A stretch of 64,000 bases of DNA from Mycolicibacterium austroafricanum. Its GTDB lineage: Bacteria; Actinomycetota; Actinomycetes; Mycobacteriales; Mycobacteriaceae. Shown here piece by piece: positions 42,414-50,641 of this stretch. The translations under genes and the position numbers were made by a program. Where the stretch lies: positions 1-64,000 of the forward strand of contig NZ_CACSIP010000034.1 in NCBI RefSeq assembly GCF_902705885.1, written 5' to 3'. The notes beneath the pieces were generated by a model. The model worked only from the letters and a program-made list of their open reading frames with translations, was not told where the DNA came from and ran no database searches. Within the stretch, counting starts at the first letter, position 1. Every line of letters starts with the position of its first letter.

Positions 42414-43607
42414 GTGTCGCGTCCATCAGCCTCACCGCCCGTCGTCGCCATGATCGGCGGTGGACAACTCGCCCGAATGACCCATCAGGCAGCGATTGCC
42501 CTGGGTCAGACGCTGCGTGTGCTGGCCACCGGCAGTGACGAACCCGCCGCGCAGGTGAGCCCCGACGTTGTCCTCGGGTCGCACACCGACCTCGACGCGC
42601 TGCGCCGCGCCGCCGACGGTGTGACAGTCCTCACGTTCGACCACGAGCACGTCCCGGCCGAGCACCTGGAGAAGCTCGTCGCCGACGGAGTCAACGTCGC
42701 GCCGCCGCCCGAGGCGCTGCTGCACGCCCAGGACAAGCTGGTGATGCGGCGCCGTCTGGAGGCCCTCGGCGCCCCGGTGCCGCGCTACGCCGCGGTGTCG
42801 TCGCTGGCCGACGTCGAGGCGTTCGCCCGTGACGTCGGCGGGGCGGTGGTGATCAAGACCGTGCGCGGCGGCTACGACGGCCGCGGCGTGGTGATGGCCT
42901 CTTCTGTCGAGGAGGCTCGCGAGGTGGTGGCGCGCTACCTCGACGACGGGGTCGCGGTGATGGTCGAGGAACGGGTCGCGATGCGCCGCGAGCTGGCCGC
43001 GCTGGTCGCCCGCTCACCGTTCGGGCAGGGCGCGGCGTGGCCGGTGGTGGAGACGGTGCAACGCGACGGGATCTGCGTGACGGTGCTGGCGCCGGCCCCC
43101 GGGCTGTCCGAAAACCTCGGCTCGGCGGCGTCGGAGCTGGCGCTGCGGCTGGCCAGCGAGCTGGGGGTGGTCGGCGTGCTGGCGGTCGAACTGTTCGAGA
43201 CCGTCGACGGCGCGCTGCTGGTCAACGAGCTGGCAATGCGCCCACACAACTCCGGGCACTGGACCATGGACGGCGCCCGCACGTCGCAGTTCGAGCAGCA
43301 TCTGCGGGCGGTGCTGGACTACCCGCTGGGCGACACGTCGCCGACCGCGCCGTTCACGGTGATGGGCAATGTCCTGGGTGCCACCGAGACGCCGGCCATG
43401 TCGATGGACGAACGCGTGCACCACCTGTTCGCCCGGATGCCCGACGCCAAGGTGCATCTCTACGGCAAGCAGGAGCGGCCGGGACGCAAGATCGGGCATG
43501 TCAACCTCGCCGGTGCCGAGGTGGAGGTGCTGCGAGAGCGTGTCGAGCGGGCCGCACACTGGTTGTCGCACGCGCAGTGGACCGACGGATGGGATCCTCA
43601 CACATGA
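42414..43607 (+). CDS. purK: N5-carboxyaminoimidazole ribonucleotide synthase
   Basis: 397 residues from GTG 42414. ATP-grasp enzyme that makes N5-CAIR from AIR, bicarbonate and ATP in purine synthesis. The start VAMIGGGQLARMTHQAAIAL, ATP-grasp loop VIKTVRGGYDGRGVVM and EEGRVAMRRELAAL-like region (EERVAMRRELAAL), and NELAMRPHNSGHWTMDG are characteristic. Its stop overlaps the purE start (ATGA), so both are made together. Confidence 0.96.
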   Translation: MSRPSASPPVVAMIGGGQLARMTHQAAIALGQTLRVLATGSDEPAAQVSPDVVLGSHTDLDALRRAADGVTVLTFDHEHVPAEHLEKLVADGVNVAPPPEALLHAQDKLVMRRRLEALGAPVPRYAAVSSLADVEAFARDVGGAVVIKTVRGGYDGRGVVMASSVEEAREVVARYLDDGVAVMVEERVAMRRELAALVARSPFGQGAAWPVVETVQRDGICVTVLAPAPGLSENLGSAASELALRLASELGVVGVLAVELFETVDGALLVNELAMRPHNSGHWTMDGARTSQFEQHLRAVLDYPLGDTSPTAPFTVMGNVLGATETPAMSMDERVHHLFARMPDAKVHLYGKQERPGRKIGHVNLAGAEVEVLRERVERAAHWLSHAQWTDGWDPHT

Positions 43608-44107
43608 GTTCGCCACGGGTAGGCCTGATCATGGGCAGCGACAGCGATTGGCCGGTGATGGCCGACGCCGCCGAGGCGCTGGCCGAATTCGACGTGCCGT
43701 TCGAGGTCGGCGTCGTCTCCGCCCACCGCACACCCGGGCGGATGCTCTCCTATGCGCAGGAGGCGGCGTCGCGGGGGCTGCAGGTGATCATCGCCGGGGC
43801 CGGTGGCGCGGCACACCTGCCGGGAATGGTCGCCTCGGCCACGCCGCTGCCCGTCATCGGGGTGCCGGTGCCGCTGGCACGGTTGGACGGGATGGACTCG
43901 CTGCTGTCGATCGTGCAGATGCCGGCCGGGGTGCCGGTGGCGACGGTCTCGATCGGCGGAGCGCGCAACGCCGGGCTGCTGGCGGTGCGGATCCTCGGCT
44001 CGTCGGACTCCGCGCTGCGCGAGCGGATGGCGTCTTTTCAGGCCGGGCTGGAGCAGATGGTGCTGGAGAAGGACGAGGCGCTGCGCCAACGGCTGCTGGG
44101 GGAGTAG
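43604..44107 (+). CDS. purE: N5-carboxyaminoimidazole ribonucleotide mutase
   Basis: 167 residues from ATG 43604. Converts N5-CAIR to CAIR. LIMGSDSDWPVM, VVSAHRTPGRMLSYA, IIAGAGGAAHLPGMVAS and GSDSALRERM are the class I PurE motifs; the active-site His lies in SAHRTP. Forms an octamer in known homologues. Co-translated with purK. Confidence 0.96.
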   Translation: MSSPRVGLIMGSDSDWPVMADAAEALAEFDVPFEVGVVSAHRTPGRMLSYAQEAASRGLQVIIAGAGGAAHLPGMVASATPLPVIGVPVPLARLDGMDSLLSIVQMPAGVPVATVSIGGARNAGLLAVRILGSSDSALRERMASFQAGLEQMVLEKDEALRQRLLGE

Positions 44108-44508
44108 CTCTCTCGCGTCTGTGCGTTGACACTGCGCTCACGGCCACAAAGTGCGAGTGCGCGTCGCCGCCACTGCAGTCTCAATGCTCAGCGCGGCACG
44201 GGGAGGCGGCGCGCTACGCGTTGGCGGCGCTGCGGAAGCGTCGTCGTTAGCCCACCGCGAGCGAAAGATTCGGTGGTTGCATAGCCTGCCTCACCGCCCG
44301 TCGAAAGATTCGCTCGCGCTGGGCAGTCTCGAATGCATCGTCCGAATTGGTCGGCTATCCGGGCGGCTGCGGCAGCGTCGCTTCGCGGCGTGGAATCGCA
44401 GCCACCTCAGCGCGGTGCATCGGTCTGGCCGGCGCGGCGTTGAGAGTGCCCTCAGGGCGGGAATGTGCGAGTGAGCCGCGCCACCAGCGCAGTCTCAATG
44501 CGCAGGCG
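44108..44508. other. Repeat-rich non-coding stretch after purE
   Basis: About 400 bases with no supportable gene. It contains imperfect copies of a motif: GCAGTCTCAATGC occurs near 44166 and 44488, each shortly after GTGCGAGTG, and GGCAGTCTCGAATGC near 44321. There is also an inverted pair GCGAGCGAA (44257-44265) and TTCGCTCGC (44309-44317). It looks like decayed intergenic repeats rather than a gene. Confidence 0.5.
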
Positions 44509-44700
44509 TTAGGACGCCTTGAGGACGAGTACGGGCTCGGCGGTGGTGACCGGCACCGACACCGGATAGTGACCGGTGTCCACGGCGTGAGTCCCCACAT
44601 CGATCATGGCCGACGCACGTGACCAGCGGGTTTTGCCGTCCCACCCGCAGTCGCACCGAGCGGTGTAGCGGAACGCGCCCCCATCGATGTAGGTCTGCAT
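44509..44700 (-). CDS. Small hypothetical protein
   Basis: 63 residues from ATG 44700 (MQTYIDGGAFRYTARCDCGW); a TTG at 44724 would add eight residues. The protein has a CDCGWDGKTR segment with two Cys, which could bind metal, and looks coding by its composition. I do not recognise the family. It is divergent from fadE25 and lacks a clear ribosome-binding site. Confidence 0.45.
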   Translation of the reverse strand: MQTYIDGGAFRYTARCDCGWDGKTRWSRASAMIDVGTHAVDTGHYPVSVPVTTAEPVLVLKAS

Positions 44701-44826
44701 GTTCTGAAAAGTACCCGTGGACAATGAGAACCAACCACGACGATGCTGAACCTTTACTGAGAGAACCCGACTTCGCGAAGCAGCGTCGGCGCGGTAAAGT
44801 TACCGGCGAGTAGCAAGGAGATGACC

Positions 44827-45996
44827 ATGGCTAGTTGGGCCGGAGATCCGTCGTTCGATCTGTTCCAGTTGCCCGAGGAACACCAGGAGCTGCGGACAGC
44901 GATCCGCGCGTTGTCGGAGAAGGAGATCGCGCCGTACGCCGCGGACTGCGACGAGAACTCGCGCTTTCCGCAGGAAGCGCTCGACGCGCTCGTCGCCTCC
45001 GGCTTCAACGCGGTGCACGTGCCCGAGGAGTTCGGCGGCCAGGGCGCCGATTCGGTGGCCGCCTGCATCGTCATCGAAGAGGTGGCCCGGGTGGATGCGT
45101 CGGCGTCGCTGATCCCGGCGGTCAACAAGCTGGGCACCATGGGGTTGATCCTGCGGGGTTCTGACGAGCTGAAGAAGCAGGTGCTGCCGTCGATCGCCAA
45201 CGGCGAGGCGATGGCCTCCTACGCGCTGTCCGAGCGCGAGGCCGGCTCCGACGCCGCGGCGATGCGCACCCGCGCCAAGGCCGACGGCGATGGCTGGATC
45301 CTCAACGGCACCAAGTGCTGGATCACCAACGGCGGCGCCTCGTCCTGGTACACCGTGATGGCGGTGTCCGATCCGGACAAGGGCGCCAACGGCATCTCGG
45401 CGTTCATGGTGCACGTTGACGACGAGGGCTTCACGATCGGGCCGAAGGAACGCAAGCTGGGCATCAAGGGCTCACCGACCACCGAGCTGTACTTCGAGAA
45501 CTGCCGGATTCCGGGCGATCGGATCATCGGCGAGCCCGGCACCGGGTTCAAGACCGCGCTGGCGACCCTGGACCACACCCGCCCGACCATCGGCGCCCAA
45601 GCTGTCGGCATCGCCCAAGGCGCGCTGGACGCGGCGATCGAATACACCAAGGACCGCAAGCAGTTCGGCAAGAGCGTCTCCGAGTTCCAGGCCGTGCAGT
45701 TCATGCTCGCCGACATGGCGATGAAGGTCGAGTCGGCGCGGCTGATGGTGTACTCCGCCGCCGCGCGCGCCGAGCGGGGCGAGGGCAACCTCGGGTTCAT
45801 CTCCGCGGCGTCGAAGTGCCTGGCGTCGGATGTCGCGATGGAGGTGACCACCGACGCTGTGCAGCTGTTCGGCGGTGCCGGCTACACCGTCGACTTCCCG
45901 GTCGAGCGGATGATGCGCGACGCCAAGATCACCCAGATCTACGAGGGCACCAACCAGATCCAGCGTGTGGTGATGAGCCGCGCCCTGCTGAAGTAA
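44827..45996 (+). CDS. fadE25: Acyl-CoA dehydrogenase FadE25
   Basis: 389 residues from ATG 44827, seven bases after AAGGAG; an ATG at 44821 is directly against that site and is unlikely. FAD-dependent oxidation of acyl-CoA to enoyl-CoA. ACAD motifs: YALSEREAGSDAAAMRTRA, WITNGGASSWYTVMAV, KLGIKGSPTTELYFENCRIP, and the catalytic-base Glu in ITQIYEGTNQIQRVVM. Length is standard. Neighbour of purEK as in M. tuberculosis (Rv3274c). A 65-bp repeat starts four bases after its stop. Confidence 0.95.
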   Translation: MASWAGDPSFDLFQLPEEHQELRTAIRALSEKEIAPYAADCDENSRFPQEALDALVASGFNAVHVPEEFGGQGADSVAACIVIEEVARVDASASLIPAVNKLGTMGLILRGSDELKKQVLPSIANGEAMASYALSEREAGSDAAAMRTRAKADGDGWILNGTKCWITNGGASSWYTVMAVSDPDKGANGISAFMVHVDDEGFTIGPKERKLGIKGSPTTELYFENCRIPGDRIIGEPGTGFKTALATLDHTRPTIGAQAVGIAQGALDAAIEYTKDRKQFGKSVSEFQAVQFMLADMAMKVESARLMVYSAAARAERGEGNLGFISAASKCLASDVAMEVTTDAVQLFGGAGYTVDFPVERMMRDAKITQIYEGTNQIQRVVMSRALLK

Positions 45997-46000
45997 CCCG

Positions 46001-46065
46001 CCGCGAAATATCATTCCGGGCTGTGGTTGAGGGCCGATTCACGACCCTGGCTTCACGCTCGTGGC
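46001..46065 (+). repeat. 65-bp direct repeat, copy A
   Basis: Begins CCGCGAAATATCATTCCGGG and ends CTTCACGCTCGTGGC. It matches copy B (46473-46537) at 63 of 65 positions in the same orientation. It starts just after the fadE25 stop and the pair encloses the small coiled-coil gene. The first 20 bases resemble the inverted repeats around the 53.6-kb nuclease gene. Confidence 0.9.
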
Positions 46066-46113
46066 GTGGAATTCGTGTGTCCGCGGTGCGGGAGTCAGTT
46101 GTAGGCTCAGCTC

Positions 46114-46470
46114 ATGGAGTCAGGTGATCTCGAGCCTCGTGTTGAGGCTCTGGAAGATCAGGTGCGCGATCTGACTGGGCGCGTGCGTGCCACTGAGCAC
46201 GATGCCGCCGCCGCACGGGTGCTGGCCGGCGCAGCCGATCGCGACGTCGGCGAGATCCGCGGCGAGCTGCGGGATTTCCGGCAAGCAACCACGGCCAGCT
46301 TCAACGCCGTGCGGCAGGGCTTCGTCGACCTGCGCCAGGACGTCGTCGATCTGCGTGAGCATGTCGATCGAGGGTTTGCCGAGATGCGCGGGAAGTTCGA
46401 TGCCGCGGCGGCCGGTCAGCAGCAGATCGTCGATCTTCTGCAGTCGGTCATCATCGATCGCGGCAAGTAA
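46114..46470 (+). CDS. Small coiled-coil hypothetical protein
   Basis: 118 residues, predicted almost wholly helical with heptad-like spacing (RVEALEDQVRDLTGRVRATE, LRDFRQATTASFNAVRQGF, FVDLRQDVVDLREHVDRGF). No membrane segment or catalytic motif. Similar short coiled-coil proteins occur singly in mycobacteria without known role. It is framed by the two 65-bp direct repeats, so gene plus one repeat looks like an inserted unit. Function unknown. Confidence 0.65.
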   Translation: MESGDLEPRVEALEDQVRDLTGRVRATEHDAAAARVLAGAADRDVGEIRGELRDFRQATTASFNAVRQGFVDLRQDVVDLREHVDRGFAEMRGKFDAAAAGQQQIVDLLQSVIIDRGK

Positions 46471-46472
46471 CC

Positions 46473-46537
46473 CCGCGAAATATAATTCCGGGCTGTGGTT
46501 GAGGGCCGATTCACGACCCTGGCTTCACGCTCGCGGC
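46473..46537 (+). repeat. 65-bp direct repeat, copy B
   Basis: Second copy of the repeat at 46001-46065, with two substitutions. It begins a few bases after the stop codon of the coiled-coil gene, in the same position relative to a stop codon (AAGTAACCC context) as copy A has to fadE25. It lies next to the 3' end of birA. Confidence 0.9.
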
Positions 46538-46543
46538 ACGCAG

Positions 46544-47317
46544 CTATGCCGGCCGCAGATGCGTGATGTCGCCGGCCGACACTGTCACCGTCGTACCCGC
46601 GTCGTCGATCAGCAGCCGGCCGCCATCGTCGATACCCGTTGCGGTGCCGATGATCTCAGCATCGCCGGGCAGAATCGCCCGCACCCGCGTGCCGATCGTG
46701 GTGCTCACCGCGCGGTAGTCGGCGGCGAGCATGGCGTCCGCGGCGCGCCACCGGGCCAGCCGGTCGCTCAGCGCGCCGAACAGCGTGACCGTCAACCCGG
46801 TCCGGTCAACATCGTGGCCGAGCATGCTCAGCGACACCGCGTTCGGGTCCGGCAGCTCGTCCTCGGTCAGGCTCACGTTCAGGCCCAGACCGACGACGAT
46901 CACCGGAGCGGCCACTTCCGCCAGAATCCCGGCCAGCTTGCCGGTGCCGACCAGAACATCGTTGGGCCACTTGAGTCCTGCGTCGACGCCGAGTTCGCGG
47001 ACCGTGTGCGCGACGGCCAGGCCGGTCAGCAGCGGCAGCCACCCCCACGCCTCAGGCACGACGCCGGTGGTGTCGACGCCGACCGACATCGAGATCTGCG
47101 AGCGTGCCGGCGCCGACCAGCTGCGGCCGTGACGACCCCGTCCCGCGCTCTGGTGCTCGGCCAGCAGCACTGCGCCCGCGATGTCCTCGCCGCCGGCCGC
47201 CCGCGCGATCAGATCGGCATTCGTCGACCCGGTTTCCTCGACGACGTCGACCTGCCGGAACTCGGTGGCAGGCAGCGCGGCACGAAGGACGTCGACGTCA
47301 AGAGGGGAGCGATCCAC
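46544..47317 (-). CDS. birA: Biotin--[acetyl-CoA-carboxylase] ligase
   Basis: 257 residues from GTG 47317. It activates biotin with ATP and attaches it to carboxylase biotin domains. Motifs: ETGSTNADLI, AEHQSAGRGRHGRSWSAP (ATP/biotin loop), LKWPNDVLVGTGKLAGIL, and the C-terminal GIDDGGRLLIDDAG domain. No N-terminal DNA-binding domain, so it is not a repressor. In M. tuberculosis birA adjoins the PH-domain gene and accD5; here it lies on the other side of fadE25, which suggests local rearrangement. Confidence 0.94.
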   Translation of the reverse strand: MDRSPLDVDVLRAALPATEFRQVDVVEETGSTNADLIARAAGGEDIAGAVLLAEHQSAGRGRHGRSWSAPARSQISMSVGVDTTGVVPEAWGWLPLLTGLAVAHTVRELGVDAGLKWPNDVLVGTGKLAGILAEVAAPVIVVGLGLNVSLTEDELPDPNAVSLSMLGHDVDRTGLTVTLFGALSDRLARWRAADAMLAADYRAVSTTIGTRVRAILPGDAEIIGTATGIDDGGRLLIDDAGTTVTVSAGDITHLRPA

Positions 47318-47335
47318 GGCGTTGAGGGTAGTGCG

Positions 47336-47710
47336 TCACCCGGACCACGTGCGGAGCACCGCAGCGATGTCGGCCACGTCGGTGGCCCCGCCCGTCGCCA
47401 CCCGGACCACGAAGTCGAACCGGTCGTCCTCGGGGGCGCTGAGCCACACACCGTTGATCGCCAGGAAGGTTCTGCACGCCGTCCACGCGAGTCGCTTGTT
47501 CCCGTCGACCAACGCGCGGTTCCACGCCAACGAATGCAGCAGCGCCGCCGCCTTGAGGTGCAGATCCGGGTAGGCGTCTTCTCCGAACACCGACGCCCTG
47601 GGACGCGCCAAGGCCGACTGAAGCAATCCGTAGTCGGCGACGGCGACGTCCGCACCAACGGCTGCGCGACCGATCTCGAGCAGGTCGTCGAGGTCGAGGT
47701 ACTCCGTCAC
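47336..47710 (-). CDS. Doc/Fic-family (death-on-curing) toxin with altered active-site motif
   Basis: 124 residues, normal length for Doc. The start YLDLDDLLEIGRAAVGADVA and helix LKAAALLHSLAWNRALVDGN fit the family. The Fic motif in active homologues is HxFxD(A/G)NKR, often NHALVDGNKR in actinobacteria; here it reads NRALVDGNKR, with Arg (CGC) where His (CAC) is expected. Doc phosphorylates EF-Tu, and the His is catalytic, so this copy may be inactive. It overlaps the antitoxin stop by four bases (ATGA). Confidence 0.85.
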   Translation of the reverse strand: MTEYLDLDDLLEIGRAAVGADVAVADYGLLQSALARPRASVFGEDAYPDLHLKAAALLHSLAWNRALVDGNKRLAWTACRTFLAINGVWLSAPEDDRFDFVVRVATGGATDVADIAAVLRTWSG

Positions 47711-47913
47711 GCGTCCTTGAGCCGCTCCAGAACCGCTGCCTCTTCGCGCACCACGCGCTGCAATGCCGTGGCCACTGCGGCCTTGTGCTCGCGCCGAGCG
47801 ATGTACTCGTCGATCGCCGAGAGTGCGACAGCCTGCATGGAGCGGCCCTCGGCGGTCGCCTGCCGGCGCAACGCCTCGGTCTGCTCGTCACTGGTACGCA
47901 GGGTCATTCCCAT
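47707..47913 (-). CDS. Ribbon-helix-helix antitoxin of the Doc pair
   Basis: 68 residues from ATG 47913. The start MGMTLRTSDEQTEALRRQA and SMQAVALSAIDEYIARREH form a ribbon-helix-helix DNA-binding unit; the C-terminal part ATALQRVVREEAAVLERL would bind and block the toxin. It precedes and overlaps the Doc gene, the usual order in which the antitoxin represses the operon. GATGATACCAAAGTGATACC just upstream is a repeated-half-site candidate operator. Confidence 0.8.
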   Translation of the reverse strand: MGMTLRTSDEQTEALRRQATAEGRSMQAVALSAIDEYIARREHKAAVATALQRVVREEAAVLERLKDA

Positions 47914-47948
47914 GGCGGCGATGATACCAAAGTGATACCGCTGCCGGC

Positions 47949-48269
47949 CTAGCGCAGCGTCGCGGGCTCCAGCGACTCCAGCAGTCGGGCGTACTCGGCG
48001 TGCTCGGCCGTCACCCGGTTCAGCGCGCCGAAACCGGTCACGAACGCCAGCATCGCCGCGAGCGCCCAAAGATTGCCCAGCGCCCACTCCCACGTGGTCG
48101 CCGTCGGCGCCGACGCGAGCCAGTACACGGCGAAGACGACCAGTGCGTATCCGCAGAAAATGGTGAACCGGCCGTCGGCGCTGGCCCGCCAACCAGGGTG
48201 GCGGCGGTTACGCAGATGCCACACGGACAGGGCGACGACGAGCGCTATCGCGGTGATGGTCGACTCCAT
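47949..48269 (-). CDS. Small conserved membrane protein
   Basis: 106 residues with three membrane segments (ITAIALVVALSVWHL, FTIFCGYALVVFAVYWLA, LGNLWALAAMLAFVTGFGAL) and a short acidic tail. No catalytic motif. Comparable small membrane proteins occur near fadE25 in other mycobacteria (Rv3271c region, recalled). Function unknown. It lies just upstream of the toxin-antitoxin pair on the same strand. Confidence 0.7.
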   Translation of the reverse strand: MESTITAIALVVALSVWHLRNRRHPGWRASADGRFTIFCGYALVVFAVYWLASAPTATTWEWALGNLWALAAMLAFVTGFGALNRVTAEHAEYARLLESLEPATLR

Positions 48270-48390
48270 TGTCGCGCCTCCTCACGGACGGCCTCCGGGT
48301 GTTCGATCTTTGCCAAAACTGTAACGTCATGACACAGACCATTGTGAACCTACATGCTGAGGGCACTCTGTGACAATGAAAACAATCTGG

Positions 48391-49104
48391 TCACAGCGAC
48401 GTGCGCGTCAATTTCTCCGTTTCGCGGCGGCGGTCCAGCAGATCGGGGTCGGGATTCGCCACTTGTACCAGTGAGGCGCCGACGACGTACACCGCGAGCA
48501 GGCGCTCCACGATGTCCTCGGCCGTCTCCCAGCCCGCTGTCGACATGACCCGGTCCTCAGCGGTCAGCCCCTGCGCCGCGGCCGACGCCCGCGCCGCGGC
48601 CAGCACGTCGTCCACCGAGCGGCCTTCCAGCGCCCGGCCCGGCACCCGTTCGGGCACGATCTGATCGCCGTGCACCCGCACCGACGTCGCGTAATCCGTC
48701 AGCCCGACGGGAAGGTCGGGGACCGGCTTGCCGAACGGATCCAGCGACAACACCGCGATCTCACCCATTCCCACGGCGGCGTCCGCCTCGTCCAGCCGGT
48801 CCGCCGTGCACAACGCGATCTCCGCGTCTGATTCCGCCAGCACCACCTCGCACCCGATCCACCAGATCCCGAACAGCACCGCGGCGGTCTGCCAGTGCGC
48901 GGGCAACAACACCGCGACCCGGCTACCCGGCGTGGCCCCCATCTCGTCGCGCAGCAGGTTGGCGGTCTTGGCCGCCCAGTTGGCCAGCGTCGCGGTCGAC
49001 AACTCGATGCGCTCGCCAGTGGCGTCGTCGTAGAACGTGATGCGCGGGCCGGCCGGGTTGTGGGCCATCAGCGGATCAAGGACGGCCGAACTGACAGTGG
49101 TCAC
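48391..49104 (-). CDS. TIGR03089 family protein (AMP-ligase-like N-terminal fragment)
   Basis: 237 residues. It resembles the N-terminal part of AMP-forming ligases: ITFYDDATGERIELSTATLA, NWAAKTANLLRDEMGATPG and VAVLLPAHWQTAAVLFGIWW, but the ATP-binding signature and C-terminal domain are absent. This matches TIGR03089, an actinobacterial family of unknown role always near the LCP gene (Rv3268 in M. tuberculosis). It follows lcp1 on the same strand, one base after its stop. Confidence 0.85.
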   Translation of the reverse strand: MTTVSSAVLDPLMAHNPAGPRITFYDDATGERIELSTATLANWAAKTANLLRDEMGATPGSRVAVLLPAHWQTAAVLFGIWWIGCEVVLAESDAEIALCTADRLDEADAAVGMGEIAVLSLDPFGKPVPDLPVGLTDYATSVRVHGDQIVPERVPGRALEGRSVDDVLAAARASAAAQGLTAEDRVMSTAGWETAEDIVERLLAVYVVGASLVQVANPDPDLLDRRRETEKLTRTSL

Positions 49105-49105
49105 G

Positions 49106-50575
49106 TCAGTTGACGCACTGCGGGTCGCTGGAGCCGGCGGTGATGATCGGCGGCGGCGCTTCGGGGTCCACCGCAGCGCCCGCGGCGGTGTTCAGCGGCG
49201 CCGACAGCGTGACGTCGGTGCCGTCCAGGCCCGAGCCCGGCCCGGTGTAGTCGTCGGACAGCACCACCCGCACCCAGCCCTTCGGCACGCCGGCGACCTC
49301 GACCACCGGCAGTCCGCCGAGGTCCTGAGCGACCGCCTGGGCGCCCAGATCGTCGACCTGGGCCGCCTGCACCTGACTGGACGACACCGGGTCGCTCTCG
49401 TTGTTGCCGACGTTGCCCGGCGCGAAGCCCCTGCCGCCGAGTACATGGGAGACGGCGGCCGCCAGGCCGTTGATGTCGGTGTCGTTGAGGACGTCGACGG
49501 TGGTCTTGTCCGGGGTCCAGGCAAGCTCCTCGGTGTTGCCCTCTTCCTGTTCGTTCAACAGGCTGTTCACCCAGTGCTCGACCTCGCTGGGGTCCACGCG
49601 CACCACGCTCTGCATGCCGTCGTCGCTCCAGCCGGCCTCCTCGACGATCGGGATGGTCGCGAACGCGACATTGCCCGCGGCGAGCTTCTGCAGCTGCTCG
49701 ACGAAATCCATGATGTCCCAGTCGTCGGAGAGCACCACCGAACGCTGCACCGCCTGCTCGAGCCGATTCAGCGTCGCCGGGCTGGACAACGTCTTGCTGG
49801 AGATCACCTCATGGGCCAGCGACGCCATCACCGCCTGCTGGCGCGTCACCCGGTCCAGGTCGCCGCGGGGCAGATCGTGACGCTGCCGGACGAAGCTCAG
49901 CGCCTGCGCGCCGTTGAGTTTCTGCCAGCCGGCGGGGAAATCGGCGCCCGAAAGCTGTTCGTAGACAGGCGCGTTGAGGCACACGTCGACGCCACCGAGA
50001 GCGTCGGTGATCAACGCGAACCCGAGCAGACCGATCTCGGCGTAGTGGTCGACGGTGACGCCGGTGAGGTTGGCGACGGTCTTGATCAGCTCCTCGCGGC
50101 CGGCGTCCTGGGCGATCGGCTCGGCCACCGCCGGGTCCTCGCCCTGCTGCTCGACCAGCTCGATCATCTTCTCCAGGTGCACCGACCCGTACACCCCGTT
50201 GATCTTCATCTTCCCGATCCCGGGAGCTTCCACATAGGAGTCGCGCGGGATGGAGATCGCCGTCGCGGACTCGCCGTTGTTCGGGATACGGATCAGGATG
50301 ATCGTGTCGGTGTTGGTGGAGATGTCGTTGCCCGCGCGCAGGATCGCGAGCTCTTCCTCGCTCAGTGGATTGCCGTGGGCATCGGTGCGGCTGTCGTTGC
50401 CGACCAGCAGGATGTCGATCGCGCCGTCCTCGCCACCCTCGCCCAGCGCGATCGGGTTGATCTGGTTGATCCCGGATTCGAACGAGCGGATCTTGCCCCA
50501 CGCCAGGCCGGTGCCGAGCACGATCGCCAGTGCTGCGGCCACGGAGATGACACGCATCAGCTGAGCAGCAGGCAT
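49106..50575 (-). CDS. lcp1: LytR-CpsA-Psr family arabinogalactan-peptidoglycan ligase
   Basis: 489 residues. One N-terminal membrane helix (VISVAAALAIVLGTGLAW) anchors an outer LCP domain with DILLVGNDSRTD, TDTIILIRIPNNGE, AISIPRDSYVEAPG and ALSFVRQRHDLPRGDLDRV, whose Arg and Asp residues bind pyrophosphate. A LytR_C domain (TTVDVLNDTDINGLAAAV) ends the protein. In M. tuberculosis Rv3267 (Lcp1) joins arabinogalactan to peptidoglycan. It is divergent from rmlD-wbbL, which make the rhamnose linker, as in M. tuberculosis. Confidence 0.93.
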   Translation of the reverse strand: MPAAQLMRVISVAAALAIVLGTGLAWGKIRSFESGINQINPIALGEGGEDGAIDILLVGNDSRTDAHGNPLSEEELAILRAGNDISTNTDTIILIRIPNNGESATAISIPRDSYVEAPGIGKMKINGVYGSVHLEKMIELVEQQGEDPAVAEPIAQDAGREELIKTVANLTGVTVDHYAEIGLLGFALITDALGGVDVCLNAPVYEQLSGADFPAGWQKLNGAQALSFVRQRHDLPRGDLDRVTRQQAVMASLAHEVISSKTLSSPATLNRLEQAVQRSVVLSDDWDIMDFVEQLQKLAAGNVAFATIPIVEEAGWSDDGMQSVVRVDPSEVEHWVNSLLNEQEEGNTEELAWTPDKTTVDVLNDTDINGLAAAVSHVLGGRGFAPGNVGNNESDPVSSSQVQAAQVDDLGAQAVAQDLGGLPVVEVAGVPKGWVRVVLSDDYTGPGSGLDGTDVTLSAPLNTAAGAAVDPEAPPPIITAGSSDPQCVN

Positions 50576-50641
50576 TTGGCCAGGTTACTGGCGAGTGGGC
50601 CAGATGCCGGGTAGCCGACGTCGGCGTGCCAAACTCGACAG

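Noticed and set aside
46187..47935. 582-residue plus-strand open frame over birA and the Doc genes
   Set aside because: Fully antisense to genes with strong motifs; Arg/Pro-rich sequence without domains.
49037..50614. 525-residue plus-strand open frame opposite lcp1
   Set aside because: Shadow of the LCP gene; His/Arg/Val-rich composition with no fold signature.
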